Shown here piece by piece: positions 1 to 10,757 of a DNA stretch of 64,000 nt. Both the position numbers and the translations under genes were made by a program. The notes beneath the pieces were generated by a model. The model had not been told where the DNA came from. It was given only the letters and a program-made list of their open reading frames with translations, and searched no databases. Each line of letters opens with the position of its first letter. Positions within the stretch are counted from its first letter, which is position 1. The DNA is from Phytophthora quininea (lineage: Eukaryota; Oomycota; Peronosporomycetes; Peronosporales; Peronosporaceae): positions 62,001 to 126,000 of the forward strand of contig JAAVTG010000208.1 of assembly GCA_011947345.1 (NCBI GenBank), written 5' to 3'.

Positions 1-783
1 ACTCCATGCTGGCCTTGGACGTGTGGATGGAGGCTCCATCTTGCTGATAGATGAAGTCCGTGCCGTAGTTGAGGTGCGCAAATGGAAGGAGGAATTCAGA
101 TACCGTGTAGATGTAGTCTTCAGAGGTTTGGCGCCCCGACAAGAACGCGATTTTCGTCTTGCGCTTGGCAGAGAAGCCCGCCCACACCATACACGACCCT
201 CCGCCGGCCTGGCGGCGATGATTCTCGCGAGGAGGGCGACGCAGATCTCGCCAGTAATACTGGAAGTTGTCCGGGCCGTCCAGGTTTCACTTTTTTCGTC
301 GGAAAAATTATTTTCTCCCACACATCCTTGCCTTCTGCTTGCATTAGCATTTCCCACGCCCACTCCTTCCGCGCTGCTTTGTCCTTCTTCGACAGCGGCA
401 ACGTGCTGTTTAGTTTAGTGTAGCAAAGCCAATCGACGTTAGAAAGAACTCGCTGGATTGTCCTGACAGAGGGGTTAGATTAAGCATAGACCTAAGCTGA
501 GGAGCTGAGAAATCCCCGTTGATGCTTCACGAACTAGGCGGCGAACGTCACGCTCGGAGAAGCTAGGCGTTGGTCCCATCATCTTGCGTGGTTTCGCGTC
601 GTCGCCGCCCAGAACGCGCCGCACCGCGTCTGAGGAGCGCTTTACCCGCCGAGAGATTTCCCTAACGCCCACACCAGCTTGGCTCAGCCCTTCGATCTTC
701 CCTCGCTCTCGCTCTGTGAGCGGTGGGCCCCGGCCCATTGTTTCGCGAATGGCCAGGAGCGAGCCGTCGAATTTGACCAACAT
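1..783 (-). pseudogene. Tc1/mariner transposase relic, truncated by the window edge
   Basis: Read on the minus strand, the first part (783 to about 520) gives a helix-turn-helix region typical of Tc1-type transposases: PPLTERERGKIEGL, then VREISRRVKRSSDAVRR, then a second HTH-like stretch. Further on, at about 300 to 1, one frame gives pieces of the DDE catalytic domain: DGPDNFQYYWRD, GGGSCMVWAGFSAK, and IYQQDGASIHTSKA, which holds the second catalytic Asp. The block around the first catalytic Asp (FSDEK) lies in another frame, with at least two frame changes between 290 and 310, so no single reading frame spans the domain. The C-terminus and any terminal inverted repeat on that side lie outside the window. 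I infer a dead mariner-like element. Family assignment is fairly sure; whether every break is biological is not, given the indel pattern elsewhere in this window. Confidence 0.75.
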
Positions 784-1143
784 TCTGATTCACTTGGTCT
801 TTGTATACTGACCTGGTGTGCGTATTATTGGACGTGTTGACCAAAACGATCAGTTGTATGTGAGCACCTATTTAACCTGCTAAAATCTGCTCGTTAACAC
901 AAGTGGGAGGCGTGCTAGCATAGTAAAACCAACATACTCGAGCGGTGCTCCAGAACTCGCAATATTGATAGTTAGACTTCCCAACGTGGGTGTGCGTAAC
1001 CACTTGGCGGGCAGTGTATTGTGAGACTATGAGGCTTCCTGCAACTTTGACAGAAAATATAGGCTTTACACCCAGCCATCGCTTCATGACGAAGATGTCA
1101 GCCTGCCACCTTCAGTTGTGGTTTTGCCCCGTCGAACACAAGC
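784..1143. other. Intergenic, no gene recognised
   Basis: This lies between the 5' end of the mariner transposase relic and the start of the Fanzor-like region. Short open frames exist on both strands but none resembles a protein I know. It would be the shared 5' region if transposase and Fanzor belong to one element; I see no clear promoter or terminal repeat. Confidence 0.4.
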
Positions 1144-3145
1144 ATGCCGGCCCAAGCTTCTAGTACGCGCAAACGACCGCCAGATGTGGGTGTTCCCAAG
1201 CCACCATCCTCATCCATCCGTGCCAAACGCCGGCGACGGTCGAGCCGATGGGCCAAGCTTCGCACCAGTATCCGGAATGCGATGCAACGGTGTTCGTGGC
1301 CGATGGGAAGACATACCTCGATGTTCGGATGGGAGCAGTCTTTCGTTGGAAGAAGATCGGGTGGATGGCACTGCAAGCCTTCACTGCCAGTGAGCGCCAT
1401 CAGCCGGAGGACCGCTTGCTTGAGCTCGGGGCGTTCAAGAGAAGACCTGACGACGTCGACGGACAAGGCCGTCCAAGCGCGTGTCAACGAGATACTTTCA
1501 CGGCTGGCAGCCCACGTCTTGCGTGGACATGTTCAAGAGTACCGTCCGGTTCTGGCAAAGCTTTCGCCGGAGTGCCGCCGTCAGCTGAACCAGACTTTTG
1601 ATGCGAGTATTCTTAAGACGTTGATGCCACCAGCCGACGTCCTGCACCCCCAACTCCTGGTTCTGCTTCCAAACACAGTCAAACTCAGCACCACAACAAC
1701 ATGCGCTGGAAGACCTCGGAGACTTTGCTCACACGAAAACGTGGCTTCCGGATGAAAGCAAGCGTGCCAAGAAGTGTGTGGCGTTTGACACGAACGTTGA
1801 GCGAGCAAGATCCATCTCTAACATCAAGGGGACGATCAATGTTCCCAAATGCGACGGAGTGTCCAACGCAGACGACATCGCTTCGGCCAAGCACCTCCTC
1901 TCAACGATGGGGACCGACGACAAGCTCATGATCTCTCGGACGCGGAAGTACAAACTGTTTCCAAGTGCGGAGCAGCGAAGACAACTGCGCGAGTACATGG
2001 GCACGTGTCGCTGGACATACAACCAGGCTGTTGCCCACATTAGAAAAACTAGCATATCCAAGGCCACTGCACTACGAGATCTGTATGTGACGAAGACTAC
2101 CAGTAAAACGAGAGTGTATCCTGATCACACGGGGCCACCTCCAGAGTGGGCATTCAACACCCCAAAGAACTTCCGGTACAACACACTGCGCAAGTTCGAG
2201 TCAAACGTCAAGAGTGCGTTCAGCAACAAAGCGAACGGCAACATTGACCACTTCAAAATGCAGTTCAAAAGCAGGAAAAATGACGGTCGCTACTTCACGT
2301 TCTGTGAAGATGTGAATTATGCCAAGATCACGTACGTCGAGGGCGAGCCAAGAGCGATGCTGTCCATTACAAAGATGGCAAATATCTATATCCGGTGCGA
2401 CCCGGGACTCAGGATTATTAACGAGATTGAGATCACCAACGAGAACGGCTACTGGTATGCCGTGATCCCGCAGTACGTCCGCCCTCAAGAGTGTGAGAAC
2501 CAAGGCAGAACGATCGCGCTGCACCCTGGTCTGAAAGCTTTCATGACCGGTGTGGATCTTAATGGTAACGCTCTGCACATCGGACGTGGCAATTGAGAGC
2601 ACTTGGATCGACTGCGAGGTCGAGCAGCAGCAGCTCAGCGGCAGATGGCTGGGATCAAGAATCTGCACGGACATCGCAATGGAAAACAGTGGAGGGCGTT
2701 CGTGAGAGCCAAGCGAGCGTTCGACTGTGCCACAGCCAAGATGAGGAATTGCGTCAAGGAGTTGCATTATCAGACGTCTGCATACCTCACCAAGCACTAC
2801 GACACCATCGTGCTTCCGATATTCAGCTCGAAAAGCATGGTGAAGAAAAGCTGCAAGCGCAACCACACGTACAACAAGATGCTTCTGGGACTCAAGCACT
2901 TCCAGTTCCGAGAGCTGTTGAAAGCCAAGTGCGAGGTGGCGGGCAAGTCGCTGATCGTGTGCTCGGAGATGTACACCACTCAGACGTGTGGGCGCTGCTC
3001 TCGACTGCATTTGAAGATCGGCAATAAGGACGTATTCGAGTGTCCGCACTGCGACCACGTCGCTGGCCAAAACGTGAATGCCGCCTTCACTATCCTTCGG
3101 TTCACGTGTGCAGGGTCGCTGGCAGTGCATGCGATTTATCGCTAG
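1144..3145 (+). pseudogene. Fanzor (eukaryotic TnpB-like RNA-guided nuclease), decayed
   Basis: The best-preserved part runs in one frame from about 1700 to 3145, broken by an in-frame TGA at 2594-2596. In order: an OrfB-type N-terminal helical region (YKLFPSAEQRRQLREYMGTC, RWTYNQAV); a RuvC-I block at about 2515-2560 reading ALHPGLKAFMTGVD, where the family has Asp in place of His; a RuvC-II strand IVLPIFSSKSM with Pro at the canonical Glu position, which is normal for Fanzors; the substitute Glu found in Fanzors, in CSEMYTTQTCGRC; a CxxC...CxxC zinc ribbon; and RuvC-III reading GQNVNAAFTIL, where the family has Asp in place of the first Asn. A basic N-terminal extension (from 1144) is spread over several frames. 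Fanzors are known to ride in eukaryotic transposons. Loss of two catalytic acids plus an in-frame stop makes it a nuclease-dead relic. Identification is firm; the exact 5' end is not. Confidence 0.85.
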
Positions 3146-3175
3146 AAACCAGAAGACTAGCGATCTCGTTTCTGG
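3138..3175 (+). repeat. Two overlapping hairpin-forming inverted repeats at the Fanzor stop codon
   Basis: ATCGCTAG (3138-3145, containing the TAG stop) is perfectly complementary to CTAGCGAT (3157-3164), giving an 8-bp stem with an 11-nt loop. Interlocked with it, CCAGAA (3149-3154) pairs with TTCTGG (3170-3175). TnpB and Fanzor guide RNAs are transcribed from the 3' end of, and just beyond, the nuclease gene, so this is where a guide scaffold would be. That it is one is inference only. Confidence 0.45.
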
Positions 3176-3363
3176 CTACAGCGAAGCGGATCGAACCTCG
3201 ACAAGAGCGCGTTTGAGAGAATGTGCTCGTGTTAGCGAAATCTGTGGTGACCTGTACGAGACCATCGGTATCGTTTCGGTCGCAATGATGATGCCACAAA
3301 ATCGCCCTTTTTCTGCATTTATTTTATATCTTTTTCTCGAAAGGTTGCAGAACCGAAACTACA

Positions 3364-5623
3364 TGACGAAGAGTGCAGCTCCCGCCGCGGACACGTGCCT
3401 GTACGGCTCTGTGGTGGGGATGACGCGACTGTTATCGCTGGATGAAATCGACAATCAAGCCAGTGAGGAATCCTTCAACGCTCAGCACCAAAGCTGTGAC
3501 GAGTGCGAGCAGGCAAGCGCCGCCATCTCCTGCGACGCTTGCGGACTGGTGTATTGTTCGCAGTGTGATGCCCACAGACACCGCAAGGGCAAACTACAGG
3601 GCCATACCCGAGTAAACCTTATTACAAGTCAATTACCAACACAAGAGAAGACAGGAGCGAGCTCCTGGAGCATCAAGGACGTCTGCGAATGGCTGGAAGA
3701 TCGAGACCTCGCGCTCTTCGTGGACGAAGCCCAAAAGCAGCAGGTTACGGGGAAATGCTGCTATCAACTGAACGACTGGACAAGTTCCTGGACGCTGCGT
3801 CGGGAGTATCGAGAGGCTACAAAAGAAGCTGCAGAGAGAAGTGCATAAGCTGCAGAGCGAGGAGACGCCGGAAACGCCACGAAAGGTGATGGCGCCGTCC
3901 CCACCTAGCAACTCAATGAGACGCATTGGCATCAACCTCAAGGTGGATGTGGAGCCGCCAGTCAATAGTGCGCCGCCTAGACGGATGAAACCTCCCGCGG
4001 GAATGGGGCAGTTGAAGATTGACATAGGGAACCCTCACGGGAGAAGTCGACGACCCCGAAAGGGCAAGTGCTCGACAAGGCACGGGAGGACTGGGTATTG
4101 ACATTGCACAGATGAAAGAGAAGACGGTGGCTGCATCGTATGACTTCTCAGCCACCGGTCGACTCCAGACGCAAGGCTTCGAGATTAATGTGAGTACGTG
4201 GTCGATTGACGGAGTGCACTCTGGAGCTGATGTGATGTTGTTTCTTTTTATTCAGACGCGTGGTATCGCCAATGTTCCATTCGGCGGTCACCAACAACAC
4301 CATCAGGTGGACGCACAGGACTCGCCATCATCGACCGAGTCTCTTGGTACACGAGACTACCTCTTGCTGCTCAACGAACTAGGCCAAGGAGCTGGTGGAA
4401 AGGTATACAAAGCGTTGTACATGCCGACGTTCCGGTTGGTGGCGGTGAAAGTGATTCGTGTGCTGGATCAGAGCAAGCGTCACCAAATGGTGCGCGAACT
4501 GAAGTCTCTGTACGTGAACTTCGTGCCGCTGGCTTCTGCCACCGTTCCCTCCTCCTCGTTATCACCATCGTCCACACAAGCAGCATGCGAAGAACTTGTC
4601 GTCTTCTACGATGCGTACACGAACCCTGAGGCGGGTTCAGTGTCGATTGTTCTCGAGTACATGGACGGCGGGTCTCTAGAAGACTACATGAAGTCCTCTG
4701 ACAAAAGCGACGGCAGTTCTCTTTCCGAGAAGGAAATTGCAAATGTAGCAGGGTGCGGTTTGAAAGGGCTGGCGTTCCTGCATGAGCACCACCAGCTGCA
4801 TAGAGATATCAAGCTCGGCAACATGCTGATAAACTACCAAGGACAAGTGAAGGTAAGTCAACGCATTTCAAGTTGTTTATTTATTTGTTAAATACTCATC
4901 TGATCTTGCAGATTTCGGACTTTGGCATATCCAGAGACCTGGAGAGCACGCTGGCCAAAGCAACAACATTCACAGGCACTCTTTTGTAAGTATTGACCTT
5001 GAACTCTCTCTACCGAAGGGATCAAATGATTACATTATATTCTACCGTAGATACATGGCGCCCGAGCGGATTAGCGGTGGGATGTATTCCTACCCTTCAG
5101 ACATCTGGTCGTTCGGGTTGGCTGTGATGGCGTGTGCCATCGGAAAGCTGCCTGTGCCAACAAAAGATGGCTACTGGGGTGTCGTGCATGCTGTTCAGGA
5201 GCAGCCGTCACCTCGACTTACCGACTACGGCAGCCACTACTCGCTAGAGTTGTGTGACTTCTTGGACCAATGTCTGCAGAAGAATCCCATGTACCGGCCC
5301 CCTGCAGCACGACTACTAGAACACCCTTTTATCACGAAAACTATTCCCCACGAGAGCAAGCAGGAGTGCGATTGAGTCACGACCAGCAGCCTCTTGCGAC
5401 AAAGGCGCTCGAGCGCAGTCGACAGGAACTGCGGGACATCGCCGACAAAGCGCAGAGTTGGTACCGAGACCACGCTGATGCTCTGCAGCGGCTTGCACTA
5501 GACGAGAAGGTTGCAAAGGTCTCAAACCAAGGCAAGATCGAGGCGCTGGCGAAGCAACTCCGTCTGCCGGTGGACGAAGTTGAAACTCACTTTGCATTTC
5601 TCGATAAGTATTGCGTATCATAA
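3364..5623 (+). CDS. B-box zinc finger + SAM domain + protein kinase (MAPKK/STE-like)
   Basis: Start taken at ATG 3364. The first exon encodes a B-box-like zinc finger (CDECEQASAAISCDACGLVY, then CSQCDAHRHRKG), then a SAM domain opening WSIKDVCEWLEDRD, then a linker, then a kinase. Kinase signatures are clear: glycine loop LGQGAGGKVYKA, VAVKVI with the ATP-binding Lys, catalytic loop HRDIKLGN, DFG, and MAPE. Three introns with consensus ends fit the frame: 4190-4255, 4853-4911 and 4986-5050. The frame changes near 3755, 3825 and 4030 (inside or next to GGGG, AAAA and GGG runs) and again near 5370. After the stop at 5375 another frame continues to 5623 as a helical tail. I read these as sequence errors in an intact gene. 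The kinase is probably an active Ser/Thr or dual-specificity enzyme with protein-interaction domains in front. The 3' end is uncertain and there may be another exon to about 5784. Confidence 0.75.
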
Positions 5624-5852
5624 CTGAACCTGTGTTGACATCGTGCGTAGATGACTGTCGCCACTAGTAGAACATGGAAACATGAGTATCTTGACGAACT
5701 CTTTATCTCGCCGTCAATTAGAGAATTGAGCCGTGAAGAAACGGAACGACTTGCGTACTGCGTGCAGATTACTGGCATGGCATGATCTGGCAGCAAGAAA
5801 ATGAAAACGATGGGGCAAATTACATGACAACAAACCTGAGGTTCTGTTAGCT

Positions 5853-6559
5853 TTACCAGCGAAGTTTCCGTGATGATATCTTATGCAGCTCCTTCAGATA
5901 TTCATCGTAGTAGCGGTAGTTGATATGCTCCTGCCCGAGTTCTTGTCCTGTTAGTTTGCGGAGTCCCAAAGAGCTTTTGATAAACTCTTCCGGTCTGTTC
6001 GCCTCCGTCCGAACCACAAGCCTCGCCACAAACTCGTTTTCGTGGATAAGTGATTCATAATTAGCCGGCGTCTCGGGGGCCTTTTCGCTTTGATTGCTTG
6101 GTCGTCGATCATGTTGACGTACTTTGCGTAGACTTTAAGTTTCAACGAGAATTCGTCGAGGCCCAGCAACCCCCAGACGGTGTAGGTACTAAGGTCCTTC
6201 CGCATCATATCTCCCAGTTCATCTCCAAACCTCTTCAGATACCCCTTGTAGTACTTGTAGTTGCTTTTTCTCTTGAGAGAAGCACCGAACGTCTTGGCCA
6301 TATTTAAATCGCGCTTGACCTGGCGAGGACTATTCCTCCTCTCGAACCAATCGTCGATCTTCTTCCACTTGATCGTCTCTTTGGCCTTCTTAGTGGCCCT
6401 TAGCTTCGCAGCATAGGATGACACAACAGGAAAATAAATCCTCTCTTCGTCACTTTTCAAGTTCCGCGTTGGAATTTCGACCGCTTTGGTCGCAACGATC
6501 GAGATGGTACCGGCGAGGAAAACGAACATTATCACTAGCGGACCGTGGTTTAGGCGCAT
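5853..6559 (-). CDS. RxLR-dEER type secreted effector candidate 1, frame-broken
   Basis: The uninterrupted frame is 6559-5951 (202 residues). It begins with a typical signal peptide (residues 1-24, hydrophobic LVIMFVFLAGTISIV), followed by RNLK at residues 32-35, an RxLR variant, and DEER at 37-40. The rest is Lys/Arg-rich and helical. It is a paralogue of the gene at 6788, sharing the opening (MRL, FPVVSSYAAKLR versus LPVVSSIAAKLR) and the order of later blocks. From about 6080 the similarity to the paralogue moves into another frame and runs on to a stop at 5853-5855, so the last ~40 residues of the uninterrupted frame are probably out of register. The break adjoins A and C runs. RxLR proteins are secreted and enter host cells; the specific function here is unknown. 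Confidence 0.75.
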
Positions 6560-6787
6560 CGTAGAGCTACGAAATTCTTAAGTTATGGCCCGGCTGGAAA
6601 AGTGCAAACTGAAGTCGGTCTTATGGTTCTACCCATCCTGCTCTAATCTGCATGTAATATGCCTGGTTAGCGAGATTACTGTACAGATATCCCAGAGGTC
6701 ATGGTTTTGAAGCCAACAACGTAGTGATCCATATTACTTCGTGATTGCTAGTGTGCAATTCTCTCTCCACACAGCATTTCCTACGTC

Positions 6788-7521
6788 ATGAGGTTGAGTC
6801 GTTTGATGCTTGCTATCTACTTTGCTGGCTTACGTATTGCCATGCGAGTTCAATCGAACTACCGCGTTCGTAATTTGAGAAGTGAAGATACCGGCAACGT
6901 CGATGGAATCAAGTTCGACGAGAGGATCAAGCTCCCGGTGGTGTCGTCGATTGCTGCCAAGCTGAGAGGGAAGAAGAAGATGAAAGAAGCCGCGACGTGG
7001 AAGCAAATCGACAAGTGGAATGAAGGTGCTCTCCCTGCCACCCCAAACCAGGTCCGAACTCGGTTGAAACTAGACAACAAGTTTGGCGATAAACTTAAGA
7101 ACGACAAGAACGACAAGTTCTACAAGGGTTTTCTGACCAAGTCTGAAGACCGGATGGACGAGACAGTGCAGACCAATCTCCCGACCATCAACGTGTGGAA
7201 TCTCCTCAGTCTAGAGAGGTTCTAAACTGCCAGGGCTTTCCAGGAGTCAGACGAGCTTCGGATCTACAAAACGTACGTCAACCGGTTCGACAAGGCCATC
7301 GACGAAAAACGACTCCCCATTCCAAGCATCCCTGTATTTTCTCAAGCAGAGTCTGCCGCGAAACTTGAGATTCGGACCGCGAAGAAGAGACCCGAAGAAT
7401 ACGTCAAGGCCTCGCTGGGACTTCACAGGAAAACAGGAGCGGCACTCACAGAGCATCCGATCTATTCCGAATTCAAAAGTATCTGGACGACGTGAATGAA
7501 ATGTCTTCGAAAGGAGAGTAG
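6788..7521 (+). pseudogene. RxLR-type effector candidate 2, with premature stop
   Basis: ATG 6788 opens a 145-residue frame ending at TAA 7223-7225. It has a signal-peptide-like start (LMLAIYFAGLRIAM), RNLR at residues 28-31 and a dEER-like FDER at 43-46. It is oriented divergently from its paralogue at 5853-6559, 228 bp away. The same frame stays open after the TAA and keeps resembling the paralogue, first in frame and then, near the end, in a neighbouring frame to about 7521. The TAA is not in a homopolymer, so unlike most breaks in this window it is a plausible real nonsense change. Either a truncated effector or a pseudogene. Confidence 0.7.
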
Positions 7522-8209
7522 TAGTTGATAATAATATTCCACTGTTTACAATTCCAGAGTGGCCGATGTGCGAAGCAAAGTACTCGTGCGTGGCTTTTGT
7601 ACGATTTATCCGAGGCAAATTCTTTGTGATGATATTCGCAAGCAAGGGCCCGAGTTCCTTACCAGTGAGTGGTTTTAAGCAACTTTGTAAAGCTCAATTG
7701 CAATGTTGAAACGTTCAGGTCAGGGCTGGTCAGTACATCGCCGTCGTCTGTCTTGGCGCCAACCAATCCTCTCTCACGGTCTATCTGCCCCAGCAGCGTT
7801 ACACCAAGATCGCCCCAAGACTGCCTCTAGCACCGCAGGCGAGAAGTTGCTATCGGTTGCCTATTCAAATCGTAGTGAAAGAGTTAATGACATACTACCG
7901 GTAGTACGAAGTTCACACCACAGTACTAAAGGAGGGCGAGACAATTGAGGATGAACAATTCTCGATTTTGTTGCTGCCATTCATGGGATGCTTTCGCGTT
8001 GCTGCGACTGCGGCTAGTACCCACTTTGCAGAATGCTGCGGATGGAAACACCTGACCAAAAGGCGATTTCAATAAGCACAGAATTGGTAGCTGTGTCGGC
8101 CACGCACTGCAAAGCTGTGAAATGAACATGTAGGATATTGCAGACCAATACAAATAGTGGTCGCCAACTCTTGTGTGTCTATCATGAAGTTGTAGCGAGC
8201 GACGATCGT
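7522..8209. other. Intergenic, no gene recognised
   Basis: Short open frames on both strands (for example 7703-7948 on +) show no recognisable domain or signal peptide. This is the 3' flank of the RxLR relic and of the GTPase gene, which end facing each other here. Confidence 0.4.
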
Positions 8210-10193
8210 CTAGCACTTCCACGTCGAGCTCTTGGAATCCGACAGCTCGTACGGGAAGAGTGGGGATCGCGGGACGACGGACATCCCACGACACGTAAGC
8301 ACCGAGATCTTGCCTTGCTCTAGAGTGCGCTTCGCTGCTGCCGTTCCATCAAGGTCCACTGCAGTAACTGACAGCCATCCAAAGCCTGGCAGCTCCAGCT
8401 CTACCACCGTCGTTCGCTTGGGCTTCTTGTGCTTGCCCTTGGTCTTCACACTGTCCATAATATAGTCCTTCAGGTACACGTTCTGTGAGTGAATGAGTGG
8501 GCCAGTGAAGCTCATCGCATCCAGACCACGAGGTGGCGAGAGAATTCCGCCAGCGTGTCTGACAAAAGTGTCGTCCGCACCTGAAACAACATGAATGAGT
8601 AACCATTGACCTCCAGTAATAAATATTTTTAAGATAAAACAACAACTTACGATCAGTTTTCGTCAGGTGGCCGGGCAGCACGCCGTACCACGTCAACAAC
8701 AAAAATGTCTTGTCGTTATCGTCTGCAGACTCGTAATCGAAACGCGCTAGAGCTCCCAAGAACAAACTGCGGCCGGGGCGAATCCGATACGTCGTGACCT
8801 GAGAATTAAACAATAGAACAGCATGAGTACCGAAGTAGGACAAGTCTAGACGATGCGTTACGTACAGGAAGTTGCTTGGTCGGGAACACGTTCTTCAGCT
8901 TGGCAGCGCCATCCAATGCAAGAACCTCCACGAGTTTCTGCCGCTGAGCATCCGTGATCAAGCCGGGCGTGTCAAGAATGTTAAAGACCTCGTTGCGGAC
9001 CATGACGGGGAGATACTGCACCGCCAGCGTCGTGCCAGGCAGTGGCGACGTGGTCATCTCGCGTTCTTCCTCAGCGCTTGTTTCCACCATTTCTGGGTCT
9101 TCTCCAGCAGCTACGTACAGCTCTCCGTATGGGGTTTCGACGGTCGTCTCGCTTTCCGAAGCTGCTTGCTTGTCCTGCTCCGCCTTCGCCTCCGCCAGAA
9201 GATCGTCGTCGATGTTGAGCATGGTAGCAGACTCGTCATCCTTTAATTCAGCTAGCGACACCTCCGTCATCTTCATGTACTTGCGATGGTTATGCTGCCA
9301 CTTACGGTCCACTAAATGCGACAGAAACGAGTTGAGGAACGTGGACTTCCCCACGTTGGCCGCGCCGACCACACAAATATCGCGTCCTTGACGGAATTTC
9401 TGCACGTCGTGCACAATCTCCTTCATGCCGATCTTCTTCATGGCGCTGATCAAATAGATCGACAGGATGTTGTCAATACCTGCCTCCTTGGCTTCTGCTT
9501 TGATGCGTCTCATCAGTCTTCTAATGCCCGACTTGGTGGGTACCAGGTCTCCTTTATTCACGACCAGCATCACTGGCTTCTTGCCGAAGATGTGGCGAGC
9601 TTTGGGCAGCAAACTGCCAGAGATGTCGAGGATGTCCACTAGTTGGATCATCAGCATGTCCTTGCTACGTAGCTCCATGACGCGCTTCTCGTACTCGCTG
9701 TAGGCCATTTTAGTGTCAGAGATTTTCCCGTACTGAGTCATCTGGAAGCAGCGCTCGCAGCGCAGCCGCTTGAGCTGCTTGAGGTCCGAGACGTTCTCCA
9801 GCAGCTTCTTGGGAAGTAGCCCACCTGCTTAGGCTCCTGGTATTGCAGCTCAATGCCACAGCCACTGCAAGTCCATTTCTCCATTAAAGACACGTGATTC
9901 AGGAGCTGGTCCACGCTCAGAGGCGCGTCAGCAGTCAGTGCAGCAGGCTTGGCGTGGTCCTCACCCTTGTGGCTGCAATTGTGGAGGCTACAGACGCCAG
10001 AGATCGGCGATTGAGAGCTCCACGGATGCGTATTGAACGCAGCCACTGCGTGGCGAGCTAGTGACCGCTGCGAAGACGTCCATGCCCGGCGAGAGACCGC
10101 GGCCGCCAACGTCGAAGCGATAGCATTGCTGCCAATCAAAATATGTGCGGCTAGAAAAGACCAATATTTTACATTATAAAATGATGCAATCAT
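8210..10193 (-). CDS. YqeH/NOA1-family circularly permuted GTPase (organellar ribosome assembly)
   Basis: The N-terminal zinc finger is present (CSGCGIELQYQ, then CERCF in a shifted frame), as in YqeH/NOA1. The G motifs occur in permuted order: NKGD (G4, in VNKGDLVPTK), then GAANVGKSTFLNSFL (G1), then DTPGL (G3), which defines the circularly permuted GTPases. The C-terminus continues through two introns, 8799-8865 and 8581-8650, whose phases agree, to a stop at 8210. One frame break lies near 9812, where CCC would need to be CCCC to join the zinc finger to the GTPase. A basic N-terminus (SRRAWTSSQRSLAR) suits mitochondrial import. Members assist small-subunit ribosome maturation in mitochondria and plastids. 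The start is uncertain because the upstream sequence meets a duplicated segment at about 10190. Confidence 0.85.
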
Positions 10194-10578
10194 TCAGGAA
10201 ATATACACATTTTGGGGGAACTTCAAAGTCAGTTTGAAGGTGTTTGACGAGCGCTACCGGAAGATTTCAACATTAATTTGCCATTGCCGCCAGGGTCTGG
10301 ATCTGGAGCGTACGAATACGCGATTGAGAGAGTAGTGGTTCCTGCGTTGGACAAGTTTCAACCGGACTTTGTACTGGTGTCGTCCGGTTTTGATGCGTCG
10401 TATGCGGATCCGTTGGGAGCGATGATCCTAAGTAGCAGAGTGTTCCGTTTCATGGCGCATGAACTAGTAGAAGCAGCGAAAAGGTTGTGCTCTGGACGAA
10501 TTGTGTTTGCTCATGAAGGAGGGTACTCGGAGTCGTATGTTCCGTTCTGTGGCGTTGCGGTGGTTGAGGAATTGGACA
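10185..10578 (+). pseudogene. Deleted duplicate of the class II deacetylase gene
   Basis: This segment nearly matches the promoter-proximal and 3' parts of the gene at 19414-20535. Similarity begins at ATGCAATCATTCA (about 10185, compare 19351) and ends at about 10575 (compare 20378). Two blocks are missing: a short one that removes the start codon, and about 620 bp between GAGCGCTACC and TTCAACATTAATTTGCC. The remaining frame still contains SSGFDASYADPLGAM and HEGGYSESY. It cannot encode an enzyme because the RPPGHHA and DVHHGNG metal-site blocks are gone. Confidence 0.9.
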
Positions 10579-10703
10579 AGTCTACAGGATTCGTATGACC
10601 GGAGGCTAGGTGGGCTGTGAAATCTTTTGAATATATGGGTACTACCTTTTGGTATCGATGCTGATAATGTGCTGGGTTGCTCGGGAAAAAATAATGTTTC
10701 GTT

Positions 10704-10757
10704 GTAGGGTCCCCTGGGATTGGCAAGTCGACGATTTTGTGCGTTTTAGAGCTCTAA
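10704..10757 (+). pseudogene. CRN-type P-loop fragment
   Basis: One frame reads VGSPGIGKSTILCVLEL and then stops. This matches the Walker A region of the CRN-like gene at 16835-19268 (VVVGSPGIGKSTILCVM). It lies just downstream of the deacetylase relic, so the original duplicated block probably contained both genes. No other CRN part is convincing nearby. Confidence 0.65.

Noticed and set aside
2594..2596. TGA in the Fanzor frame as a recoded codon or an intron boundary
   Set aside because: No recoding signal or splice sites flank it, about eight residues usual in the family also seem missing here, and catalytic residues have changed, so plain decay is simpler.
2201..3130. Long open frame (309 codons) on the minus strand opposite the Fanzor region
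   Set aside because: It shows no domain or signal peptide and is the antisense of a recognisable Fanzor coding sequence; codon structure alone explains it.
7703..7948. 81-codon open frame on + as a small secreted protein
   Set aside because: No signal peptide, no paralogue seen in the window, and ordinary intergenic composition.
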